DNA of 35,593 nt, taken from positions 320,333 through 355,925 of the forward strand of contig NW_003112965.1 in assembly GCF_000003605.2 (NCBI RefSeq), given 5' to 3'. The stretch comes from Saccoglossus kowalevskii. Its lineage: Eukaryota; Hemichordata; Enteropneusta; Harrimaniidae. The translations under genes and the position numbers were made by a program. The notes below the pieces were generated by a model. The model worked only from the letters and a program-made list of their open reading frames with translations. It made no database searches and had not been told where the DNA came from. Below are positions 23,383 to 32,768 of this stretch, in pieces; position 1 is the first letter of the stretch, and each line of letters starts with the position of its first letter.

Positions 23383-23885
23383 GGGAGAGGGGGCGGAATT
23401 TAGACAATGCTCGTCACCGTGCACAAAATGGAAAAAAATCAAAAACACGGGTGTTGCCTTGGAGATGAACCGCTAAAGCCGGCGGAGCTTTAGCGTTTGT
23501 TTAACGGTAGCGAGTGGTAGCGAGCGTTGGTTTAGCGATGATGCGAGCATTGATAGTTGGCTCAGCGGCGTTATAAAGTTGGTTTAGCGGCATATCGCCC
23601 GGGCAAAGCTGTGAAGCAGCGGTGGTCCAGTGTTATAAGATTTCTGCATGCATCCACAAACTTGCGTCTAGCAATGCCAAATTTGACTGGGCGTTGTTTG
23701 AGTGGTGGTGAACTTTGGCGGAGCTCAAAACTTTCGGAGCAGTAGGAGGGACCATCAGCGGTGGCAGAGCGTATACAGCATTGCCATAACGTGTGCCAAC
23801 TTCTGTTAAATGGTGGTGAATAGTAACGAGTGGTGATGAAATATTTTCACCACTCCAGGAACGCTCCAACAAAGTTGACCGGGCC
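23375..23885. mobile_element. GC-rich insertion of about 510 bp with flanking 9-bp duplication
   Basis: This segment is clearly richer in G, C and CpG than anything nearby. It has degenerate internal repeats (gttggtttagcg-, gtagcgagtgg, gtggtggtgaa) and a stem-loop, GAGTGGTGA/TCACCACTC at 23828-23855. Identical TTAAACACT lies at 23366-23374 and 23886-23894, directly bordering it, and the flanks belong to a tandem unit that the segment interrupts. No terminal inverted repeats or coding frame are seen. A non-autonomous transposon is the likeliest reading, but the tandem context could also create the flanking match. Confidence 0.5.
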
Positions 23886-24007
23886 TTAAACACTGCACTA
23901 TAAGGGGCTGACCATTGAAAACATTATTGAAACTGAAGAAATCTACAGGGACAATGCTAACAAATAAAATAAACATAGAAAATCTTGCACACATTTGATA
24001 GAGAAAG

Positions 24008-24023
24008 CCCCCCCCCCCCCCCC
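24008..24023 (+). repeat. Poly(C) tract
   Basis: 16 consecutive C. The length is unreliable in any assembly. Confidence 0.9.
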
Positions 24024-25275
24024 ATACTCGTTTCTACCTTCTTCCCACTAAAGGTTCTTATGTCAACCCATATACATCTTGGATTGATTCAAAAGAGGCA
24101 GTTTGATAATGACTTTTTTTCCATTTTGTATAATTTTTTATCTCAGGACCAGAAACAATTTTTTTTAAACCAAGCCTACTAAATTTTAGCTGAATGTTAA
24201 GTAACATTTGGACTGTTCTTGTATATAAATCTATATTATATTAAAACTAAAATTAATGATAATCCTTATCACTCATAATAACTTATAATAAATAATGGAA
24301 TTATTCCACTCTTGAATGCATAGAGAGTTATGTGAATGGTACTTGACACTCGGAAACCTATTTAGTTTTTAAATGGCTTTTAATACCATGAATAAAATCC
24401 GCTGAAGTTGTATTGTTAGACTGATATATATATATATATATAGTGTGTATGATGAATGACCATTAATTTCCATAAATGTCTGGTTATATTGAATAATTAT
24501 TAGGGACTATAATCACCAACTTTCACTAAATATGTATCAGGCAAAAAGTATGTACACATGTATATACAACAGACAAATCTAGCCTTTTTGCGGAAATAAT
24601 CTCCCGTATAAGGAAGTGACTTAAAATATTTTTATATTTAATGTTTTCTCACTTTAAGTAAAAAATCTACTCAGAATTCTTCTGAAAATAAAATTCTGTG
24701 GCCCAAAACAACATTTGAACAATTATCTATATATTATGTATAAAATGTGTTTCCACAGATTTAGAACACAATGATAAATTATTTTAATTCTAATTTATTC
24801 TAAATTCAAATGTCCACATAATAAAATTCAATATATATTTCTTTTATAACAGAAAAATAATATATAGATCAACAAATATAATATATACATGAGGTGCTTT
24901 ATGCACCAGATGGTAACCATAACAGGAATTATTAACTGGAATAGTGATAAAAAATTAATATAGCCTATGAATCTTACATCAAAAAAAGTATGGAATGTTA
25001 TATTATTGTTGAATTAATTGTTGTTGAAATTAGCACCATGGAAACGATTAAGTTTTCTAATGTAGTATTTTATAAAAGATCTACTGCTGTACTGCTCATA
25101 AAAGTTAACTGTGTTGAGTATTTATTTGGAGGTATGATATTTGGCCAGCAATGTTTGCTCACCAAATCAGAAAAGGAATCCTTATTGTAAACTGTGAGCA
25201 AAATTTAAATAAAGGTCTGAAAATTTGAAAACTGAGGGGATTGCAGTTGTAAGCTTGCGACATGTACATGTCATG
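24024..25275. other. AT-rich noncoding DNA
   Basis: A (TA)n tract lies at about 24424-24442. No gene or other repeat recognised. Confidence 0.55.
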
Positions 25276-25358
25276 GCATATATATATATGACAGTTTCTT
25301 TACACTTTTTCCTTTCAATAATCATGTATTTCCATGGCAACAACACTCTGATTGGTCA
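25276..25358 (-). promoter_or_regulatory. Promoter-like cluster: CCAAT, RFX X-box, TATA (minus strand)
   Basis: In minus-strand order there is a Y-box/CCAAT (plus-strand CTGATTGG at 25348-25355), then an X-box (ATTTCCATGGCAAC at 25328-25341, 13 of 14 to GTHNYYATRRNAAC), then a TATATATATA tract (about 25279-25289). RFX and NF-Y sites adjoin in MHC class II and some ciliary promoters. No exon was recognised to the left, so the target is unknown and the cluster may be chance. Confidence 0.25.
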
Positions 25359-25390
25359 TAGTTAGTCTACAAAAACATAGGTTGTAAATA

Positions 25391-25700
25391 GTTTAATCCA
25401 ATATCAAAGTTACTGAGCAGATTGACAGTTTTGTGTACATGGATGTAATACAAGCTGTAAAACCATCACTCGATTTGTGAATTACTCGCTTTCCTACTGT
25501 GACCACCCTCATATTTCACCCGTTCTCCCTACAGCTGAGTAGTACAGTCCACAGAGCATTCCCCCCAGAATTTAATGGTTTAATCCAATATCAAAGTTAC
25601 TGAATGCAATTTGACAGTCTTGTGTGCATGTGTGTGAACGTAATACAAGTTGTAAAATCACGTACAGATTTATGGATTATATACTTCCTACTGTGACCAG
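25391..25700 (+). repeat. Spaced direct duplication, about 120 bp each
   Basis: 25391-25510 and 25578-25700 both run from gtttaatccaatatcaaagt through gacagt-ttgtgt-catg and gtaatacaag-tgtaaaa to cctactgtgacca. They are about 75-80 percent alike by eye and separated by 67 bases. Confidence 0.8.
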
Positions 25701-27005
25701 TCCTGGATTTCTAAGTTGCGATCCATCAACTACTGAAGACATTTAAGGATTACACAAGGTGGCTAATGCAGATTTCAGCAGAATTATCAACCCAGCATTC
25801 GTGGATACTATAAGCCTGTGTTTTTGTGCTCTGCCTACTTGTACACTATACCTGGTGTGTTGTCATCTCTTATGACTGAAATCTGATGTTTACTAAGTAT
25901 GAACTGTGTTCAGTTACCCATAAATCTTCCTGGTGATTACTAAACAAACAGCAAGTTTGTTGTATGATTTGATGACATAGTTGTGCTATTGATTCACAAC
26001 AATAGGATATTGACTTAGCAGGGGACAGTCACACATGAAGTATTCCTGGCTTGGTCATGTGTCAACATTACGTCAGTATTCACAACATTGCATCCCACTG
26101 AGTGCCTGGTATTTTTGTAATAATCAGAAATTATTAATATCATCATTTATATTTCACTGCGTATGATTTTTTGTTCCAAATCTCAGGCAAGCAAGAATAG
26201 GTGATTGCAACAACGTCATAATATTAAAAAAAGCCATTTTCTAACTTTAGTAGATAGCATCTCATGATTACCTGTAAATCTCTTCTCACTCCAATCTGTG
26301 ATGATTTACTGATAAAAACATTGAAATTACCATTTTTATAACTTTTGAATATTTGAGTATTTTACTAACATACATATTTACAAAGGCCAAAATGTTATTC
26401 AATTCTGTGGATGAACAGCATCCATTCTTATTCTTGGCTTGTTTGAATGTTTTTCAGAGGTTTATGTTTTTCACTTTAAGTCCATTCGCCTTATAGTGAG
26501 CCAATGGAAATTCTGAATCACAAAAGATAAAAGGAGAAATCTTAAATTTGATACTCTGTGTTTAGAATAAAAACATAATTGCTAGCATAGGCATATTTGA
26601 ATTGATAATGGAATTCTCTATAATTTTATTCTCAATTTTTAGTAAATAACTTCATGTTTAGAATTAAACTATAATACGTAGTAGTGGAGTACTAGGTAGT
26701 AGCGAATTGATGTAGAATTCTGTACAATTGTGACTTATCTTAACCAGATTGAAGATTACAAGTACACAAAATATTCTAAAGTAGCAATGTAATGATAGCA
26801 TCATATGCAGCTGCCAAGTACATTTTTGTATAAATATAATTTCATTTCTCATGGAGTAGCAATAACTAATACTCATAGAAGTGAGAGTCAGTTTGATATT
26901 ACGCTGAAATTTGGATTAAGATTTGTAAATTGATTTCACTGCTTGTGATTTCATTTTCTAAAAATAGACTTGAATACGGTTAATTAATGATTGTCAGACT
27001 TTGAG
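25701..27005. other. AT-rich region upstream of the receptor
   Basis: No gene or obvious repeat. The distal promoter of the receptor may lie here, but no specific element can be claimed. Confidence 0.5.
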
Positions 27006-27300
27006 CCAATCAGACATTATTAAAGAGGGCGTGTACATATGTCGTCTGAGGTGATGTGAATAACACGTTGACTTTTGACACACTATGTTGACATTCTGAT
27101 ACATGCTTCATACGGCGTACAGTGTTAAGATACGAGATGTGTGTTGTACGTGTTCAATTACCTGGATTTATGCCAAGCTTAACGGATACCGCTATAGAAT
27201 GTTATGAGTTGTATTACGCTACCTGTACGAGGATCAATCGCTGCTCAGATTCATAAGGAAGGTATATAAATCAGAACGCTAAGACTATATAGTCACGGTA
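27006..27300 (+). promoter_or_regulatory. Putative receptor promoter (CCAAT, GC-box-like, TATA)
   Basis: AGCCAATCAG holds a CCAAT box at 27006-27010. A KLF/GC-box-like gagggcgtg follows at about 27026-27034, and a good TATA box TATATAAA sits at 27263-27270. Transcription would start near 27293-27300. The TATA box is about 470 bp before the start codon and no other gene intervenes. The CCAAT box is farther from the TATA box than usual (about 255 bp). Confidence 0.4.
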
Positions 27301-27741
27301 TACTGCAAAGACCACTGATTGAATTGAAATCGACCATTTACATTGCCAACAGATTTCGTGATATTAAGAGGGCTAAGTTAATATTGACTGACACCTACAG
27401 GAAGCAACAAACTGGTAGAGGTTTACTGTTCAGTCATGCGGAAACTGTTCTAAGTTACTCAACGTGGATCTGTCCATGCAGTGGAACCTAATCTGGCAGA
27501 GCATTGAGCAGAGTTTATGAAGTTTTGACATTACTAAATCACCAATTAATTCTACTTAACACTGATGACTGTGAATGAGAAATCAAATCAGTGCTGTCAT
27601 ACGTACAATTCCTTCCACATGCATCTGTAATTGGCAATACTGAACTAGTTATCACCTGTACAATCTTGCAAGTACATACATTCATGTAATTTTTGAACAA
27701 TAGCTGTACTGTTAATAGTCAACAAATTGGATGTGTCAGCA
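27300..27741 (+). promoter_or_regulatory. Putative 5' leader with at least seven upstream ATGs
   Basis: If unspliced, the leader contains short upstream frames at 27436-27453 (5 codons), 27476-27520 (14), 27517-27528 (3, overlapping the previous stop), 27565-27630 (21), 27575-27643 (22) and 27684-27689 (ATG-TAA). One more, at 27731-27775, starts 11 bases before the receptor ATG in another frame and overlaps it. Its context is poor (T at -3, T at +4). Such a leader would be expected to restrain translation. Alternatively part of it is an intron: an AG at 27717-27718 could be an acceptor, though its pyrimidine tract is weak. Confidence 0.4.
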
Positions 27742-29361
27742 ATGGCGTCATTTTACACAGAAGGAAACCATGTAAATTTCAGTGTGAACTTCACATTTAT
27801 GACTGACAATAAGACTGATGCCGAATATAGCGAAATGTTACCAGTATCTCTAGTAATCTTACAAGTCATCATCGTCTCATTCTTCTGTGGAATTGGAGTA
27901 TTTGGAAATGCACTAACTTTCCTGGCTGTGGTTAAGTTCCCACATATGCGGAACTCTACCAATATGTTCATTGCAAATCTAGCATTTGCTGGTCTCTTAG
28001 TCTGTGCTATTGTCCAGCCAATGTTTTTAGTTAGTATTATACACAAAGAATGGCCATGGGGGGAAGGCTTGTGCATACTGGTTGCCATGGTTACAATCAT
28101 ATTCTTTGAAGTGTGTTTGCTCACACATCTCTGCATTGCTGTGAATCGTTATATTATTGTCAGCAAAAAACGCAGTTTGACGCAACGAATTTTCAAAGTT
28201 CGGAACACTATTTTGATTTGTATTGGAGTGTGGATGTTTGCTTTACTACTTGCTCTGCCCCCGTTATTTGGATGGGGTGCATATGATTTCAACAGGAAAA
28301 CGTTTTTGTGTTTAACTCGGCAACCAGACAGTCTGAGTTATTCTTGGTTTCTCTGCATTATATGTGCTCTTGTACCTGCTGTCATAATTATAATTTGCTA
28401 CATTCAGATATACCTGCATGTCAGAGCCAGTGGAAGGAGACTTAAACACCAGGGATCGGTGGGAAAACTTGCATTGCAAATGACACCAAGGGCCACTCAT
28501 GGTGAAATACCAATTGGAAAACTGGAACAAGAATCAAGCGAAACTGTGTTTGTAGAAAACCCAGCATGTGTGAAATCTGCCACGTGCAAACAGGAAAATG
28601 TTGGAAATTATTTCCATAAGGGTAGAACACTAAGAGGAAGTAGTGTTAGTTTCCAGGATGAAGTAGTAGGAAATAACATTTCTCGACAAAACTCAAAGTA
28701 CGGAAATCATTATCAAAATCAGATGATAGAATCTGAGGAGTTAAACCAGTGTAGCGGTAATTTGTCATCTCCGGAGAAATCTTCGTCTGTTATTGATATT
28801 GTAATAACTGATCCAAATGGTGATGATGTTTCAGAAAACCAAGTTGAATCTGAAGTCATTCTGTTTTTAGGAATGAAAAATAAATCAGGAAGTATAGAAA
28901 CACTTGAAGATGTCCAATCTGTGAGTTCAATTATTGCTGACAGTACACCATCTAAGGAAAGTCAATGTAATCTGTCAGCATTGCAACCAATGTTACCACC
29001 GTTTAATGACACTGAACTTGTAATAAGCAACCACACTGGAAACAACAATAGGCGAACATCATGTATCAGTAGTGCCAGCAACTCTAGCAGCCGTTGTAAA
29101 GAAACAAAAGTTGCTATTAATTTATTTATCATTTTCATAGCATTTTGTTTATGTTGGTTGCCATGGGCAATTTTGTTACTGCTTTTTATATTTGTGGATC
29201 CTCCTCGAGCTTACTGGGTCTTGACTGTCTTGTTATATTTTCTGAATCCTTCGATGAATTGTTTATTCTATGCATGTAGGAACCAGAACTTTAAAAAAGC
29301 TTTTCATCAAATCCTTTGCTGTAAAAAGAATTTACGCAAAAATTACTCACTAAGAAATTAG
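27742..29361 (+). CDS. Class A (rhodopsin-family) G-protein-coupled receptor, orphan, single exon
   Basis: This 539-residue membrane receptor should couple an extracellular ligand to G proteins at the cell surface. The frame stays open 15 bases further to a TTG, but the first in-frame ATG is 27742 with strong context (G at -3 and +4); a TGA lies upstream at 27694. Three N-glycosylation sequons (N12, N16, N23) precede seven helices at about 35-63, 71-99, 108-141, 152-175, 199-227, 455-484 and 489-511. Seen are G55-N56 in TM1, W104/W106 in loop 1, C111 with C190 (likely disulphide), W164, P212, C471-W-L-P474 and helix 8 (QNFKKAF) ending in C526-C527, a likely palmitoylation site. Oddities are Gly84 at position 2.50, N135-R-Y for DRY, N506-C-L-F-Y510 for NPxxY, and a loop 3 of about 225 residues with an RRTS site at 437-440. 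The NRY and non-proline NxxxY motifs recall melatonin receptors; IANL-A-LL-C---QP and the long loop recall GPR84. The ligand is unknown. Confidence 0.95.
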   Translation: MASFYTEGNHVNFSVNFTFMTDNKTDAEYSEMLPVSLVILQVIIVSFFCGIGVFGNALTFLAVVKFPHMRNSTNMFIANLAFAGLLVCAIVQPMFLVSIIHKEWPWGEGLCILVAMVTIIFFEVCLLTHLCIAVNRYIIVSKKRSLTQRIFKVRNTILICIGVWMFALLLALPPLFGWGAYDFNRKTFLCLTRQPDSLSYSWFLCIICALVPAVIIIICYIQIYLHVRASGRRLKHQGSVGKLALQMTPRATHGEIPIGKLEQESSETVFVENPACVKSATCKQENVGNYFHKGRTLRGSSVSFQDEVVGNNISRQNSKYGNHYQNQMIESEELNQCSGNLSSPEKSSSVIDIVITDPNGDDVSENQVESEVILFLGMKNKSGSIETLEDVQSVSSIIADSTPSKESQCNLSALQPMLPPFNDTELVISNHTGNNNRRTSCISSASNSSSRCKETKVAINLFIIFIAFCLCWLPWAILLLLFIFVDPPRAYWVLTVLLYFLNPSMNCLFYACRNQNFKKAFHQILCCKKNLRKNYSLRN

Positions 29362-29552
29362 TGTTATATCACGTTCCTACTTATTTCACCTATTTTTTGT
29401 ATTTATTTACCTCCATTTCCATGGTAACTATTATGAGGATGTTACAGTAACTTATAAGACATTTTATGTATTTGCAACAATTTACCATGCAATGTTGCAT
29501 TGATGTAGACTCCAGAGTTTGAATATATGACGCCATTTTTTTACAAGAATAC
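29362..29552 (+). other. Receptor 3' flank / likely 3' UTR
   Basis: The sequence after the TAG stop is AT-rich. No AATAAA occurs before the tandem arrays near 31.2 kb; an ATTAAA at about 30488-30493 is a possible polyadenylation signal. The 3' end of the transcript cannot be fixed. Confidence 0.4.
29415..29428 (+). promoter_or_regulatory. RFX X-box-like site
   Basis: ATTTCCATGGTAAC matches GTHNYYATRRNAAC at 13 of 14 positions. It lies 54 bases beyond the receptor stop codon, an unusual place for a promoter element. Confidence 0.2.
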
Positions 29553-29655
29553 CTCAAAGTATGCACAAAGACTGTACAGCGGGAGTATCGACCGACACGC
29601 AGCGGAGGTCGTATTGTCTGAGTGCATACTTTTGAGATATTCTCGTAATAACCTT
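29553..29655 (+). repeat. Palindromic dispersed repeat, copy 1
   Basis: Outer arms CTCAAAGTATGCA (29553-29565) and TGCATACTTTTGAG (29623-29636) are inverted, and pairing continues inward imperfectly (CACNNAGACNNTAC). The core is GC-rich (cgaccgacacgcagcggagg). A second copy in the same orientation lies at 32378-32487. A MITE-like element is the likely nature. Confidence 0.6.
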
Positions 29656-30736
29656 ATTATTAAAAATCTTTTCCTTCCAAAGATACATCATGGGAATGGC
29701 GAAATCAAAAAAGTTTAGAACAGAATCTGCGAACTTCTTTGTGTGGAGTCCAGTCAAACCCTGGTGGCAGCCATGTTTGTTTTTATCATTAGAGAAACCT
29801 TATGCGCATAATCATTCCATATTTGGAATTTATTTATGTGGTATGATGAAAATACCCTGTAAAATACCGCAAAATTACGTCACGCTGTAACTTATGGAGT
29901 TATGGTGACAGATGTATAATAATCAATTTTTTAAACTCCAAACCCTTGACTATACAGACAGCTATCCTTCCTAAAACCTTGGTTCCAATTTCTTCCAAGA
30001 ACTGTATATGAAAAAATAATCCACACATGTCTTACGTGATTAAGAATAGTGTTCCTGTGATTAGACTTGCACACTGTTATAGTACATCAATGTCACTGCA
30101 ATGGGAGAAACAAAACATAAGTCATAACGTTATCATAAATAATAATTTTCATAGCTGTTTTTAACTTAATGCGGTTTAAGAAAAGTGATCATGTGAACGA
30201 CGATGACAAAAAGCTTGTGAACATAGCAACATCTTGTTCTCTCCTTCAGTTGTTGCTTTACAACTCTTATGGGTTATTATTGCAATGCTTAATTTTCTAC
30301 AAATCAATTGCATTATATGTGCTTCTATTCTTACACTTTGTGCATCATGAGTGCCAATACTTGACATTTTAGCGCTGTGAGTTGAGTTGAAATGCAAAGG
30401 CTATATGTATTCACTCATATTCATAAAAAGAAATGCTTATACACAGTATTTTTGTCAATTAATTATTTACAATTTTTTTTATTTATGATTAAAAAAGATA
30501 TTTTATATGTATTTTGCTATTATGGCATACATGTATATTAATTATTTATAATTATATCAGTTTTATATATAGATTGATTAAGATTTCATTGACTTTGTGT
30601 TATGTATCAGTACACATTTCATGTTAAGCTCAATATTATAAACACTAAGCTTTCTGTACAAACTAAGTCACAATATATCTTACTATCAATATGAATGAAT
30701 ACTTCTTTTCTGTATAATGAGTATTTGACTGACATC
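29656..30736. other. AT-rich noncoding DNA
   Basis: No gene recognised. The overlapping plus and minus frames around 30170-30397 have no protein features. Confidence 0.5.
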
Positions 30737-31087
30737 CCCCCCAAGTATTGGCCTTTTGCCGGCACCCCTTTAGTATTGATCTTCCCCCCCCCATGTCAAT
30801 CTTTGGTGCCCCCCTCTCACTATTGACCTTTGATTTACCCCTCAGTATCGACCTTTGATTTACCTCCTCAGTATCGAACTTTGATTTACTCCCGCAGAAT
30901 CAACCTTTGATTTCCCCCCTCAGTATCGACCTTCGATTTCCCCCCTCAGTATCGACCTTCGATTTCCCCCCTCAGTATCGACCTTCGATTTCCCCCCTCA
31001 GTATCGACCTTTGATTTCCCCCCTCAGTATCGACCTTTGATTTACCTCCTCAGTATCGACCTCTGATTGATCCCCACACTATCGACA
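30737..31087 (+). repeat. C-rich 26-bp minisatellite, about 13 copies
   Basis: The unit is cctcagtatcgacctt-gatttcccc. Central copies (about 30900-31030) are nearly identical and outer copies are progressively degraded. C runs of five to eight recur every unit, so the minus strand has regularly spaced G runs. It is strongly strand-asymmetric within an AT-rich region. Confidence 0.93.
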
Positions 31088-31223
31088 ATATTGCATTACC
31101 AGGAACACATAAATGTGAAATAACAAAACAGCAAACAATGCAATTATTTTGTTTCCTGGTGCTGATGACCAGTTCTTGACAACCAGTCACTGAACATTGT
31201 GTTCAGAAAAAACATTTTTTTGT

Positions 31224-31545
31224 CATCAGTGTATTGAACACTTGTATAATGAACACTTATATGTGCTCAGTGAAATAAACACATAATGAACATCAGTGTA
31301 TTGAACACTTGTATAATGAACACTTATATGTGCTCAGTGAAATAAACACATAATGAACATCAGTGTATTGAACACTTGTATAATGAACACTTATATGTGC
31401 TCAGTGAAATAAACACATAATGAACATCAGTGTATTGAACACTTGTATAATGAACACTTATATGTGCTCAGTGAAATAAACACATAATAAACATCTTTTT
31501 GTCATCAGTGTATTAAACACTTGTAGTCATCAACAGTATATTGAA
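31224..31545 (+). repeat. 67-bp tandem array, four near-perfect copies plus a degenerate fifth
   Basis: Copies begin with catcagtgtattgaacactt at 31224, 31291, 31358 and 31425. The first three are identical, and the fourth differs by one base near its end (taataaa for taatgaa). A degenerate fifth follows at about 31505. Each unit contains two related halves (tgaacacttgtata and tgaacacttatatg) and an AATAAA. Confidence 0.96.
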
Positions 31546-32377
31546 CGTTGGATTACATCATGGGTATACTGGTGTTTCATCAGCCTTGAATCTGTAGAAT
31601 GTTCATATTAAATTCAAAACCTTTCCAGTGTAAAAGCATATTAATACAAAGCACTTCATTTGAATATGCATTTAAATGTACTGAGTATGTTGTCTGTGTT
31701 TATTAGAGTAGAGTGGTGCATTCATTTTCCGGGTCCTCAAAATTCTACGTTATGCTCCAACTGGCACACTTATTATTTGGTGCACAACAAGCAGGTGGTT
31801 TCACACAGGTTTGAACTCCAACCACACATGCATAGTATATCATAATAACAATTGAATGACTCACAGTGTGGAGTTGAATTTGGAGTTGATTCCACACTTG
31901 ACAGTGTGTTTGCTAGCGGCTCGCACACTATTTACATAGAGTTGGCTCCTCAATCAATGTGGTTCTTTGGATTGTTCATTGTTGTTATGTTATAGTGTGT
32001 GTTCACAGTTGGCACAAGTTTGAACTTGGGCACACAAACTGACCATAAAAACAAAAGAATCAAATCATAAAAACAAAAGATTATACGATGAAAACTTTGT
32101 ATGCATTTTTCTCAATTATAAGACAAACTTTTGGAATCTTTATTATGTATCTGACACCAAAATGTCATACAGATGTGTTTATAAACGTGTTCAGATACAG
32201 TCTTTTTTATTTGTAAATTGTACGTAGTACTGCATAGTTCAGACGCTGAAACGCTATCAACACGCGATGGAAATAGAATCCTATTACTGAATGCAGTGGT
32301 TCTTCTTCGCCTCTTCAGAATGTTATCACTCATTAAATAATTACTACAATCAGGGACAAGCTTTCCTCAAGCATATC
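31546..32377. other. AT-rich noncoding DNA
   Basis: Nothing certain. 31715-32040 contains loosely related fragments (ggagttg, gtttgaact, gtgtgg) that may be an old repeat. Confidence 0.45.
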
Positions 32378-32487
32378 ACAAAGTATGCACTGAGGCAGTA
32401 CAGTAGTGCATTGACCTCTACTATGCAGCGGTCGATATGATCACCGTACTTCATTTGTGTATACTTTCCAATATTCTTGTAATATCC
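32378..32487 (+). repeat. Palindromic dispersed repeat, copy 2
   Basis: It aligns with 29553-29655: aaagtatgcac, ggcagtacag, gcagcggtcg, gtatactttcc and attcttgtaatatcc match in order. The outer arms remain partly inverted (cacaaagtatgcac with gtgtatacttt). Confidence 0.55.
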
Positions 32488-32570
32488 CCATATTGCTGTT
32501 AGTATTTGTTCTTTTAGAAGTGAAGAAGAAGAAATATCCAATAGAACATAAGCCAAAAATTGCATGTAAT

Positions 32571-32768
32571 GTACTGTAAAATACTTTATTTTTGCTTGGA
32601 ATTAATTTTCACTATTTTCACTGAAGGAATGATTCAGTGAAATTAAAATCCAGCGAATATACCTTTTTTCCTATACTTTACATCCAACTTGTCAAAAATC
32701 AGTTGTCATACAAAACAAGTCTTTTCAGCAAAAATTAATTCCAGCTAAAATAAAGTACTGTAAAGTAC
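32571..32768. mobile_element. MITE-like element B
   Basis: About 38-bp terminal inverted repeats. The left arm begins gtactgtaaaatactttatt and continues into ggaattaatttt (32571-32610). The right arm is its near reverse complement (aaaattaattccagctaaaa then taaagtact, 32731-32768). There is no coding capacity in about 198 bp. It abuts element A and shares the tactgtaaa motif at the junction. Confidence 0.65.

Noticed and set aside
27727-27741. Receptor start at the TTG at 27727
   Set aside because: Animal nuclear genes start with ATG. The first in-frame ATG is 27742 and has strong context, so the first five codons are treated as leader.
27742-29361. Opsin identity
   Set aside because: The end of TM4 reads PPLFGWGAY, as in opsins, but the retinal-binding lysine at 7.43 is absent (Phe500) and the NPxxY region differs.
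31762-31820. Another tRNA-like head (tggcacact ... ggtttgaactcc)
   Set aside because: Spacing is near 46 bases, but the A-box match is poor and no T stem forms.
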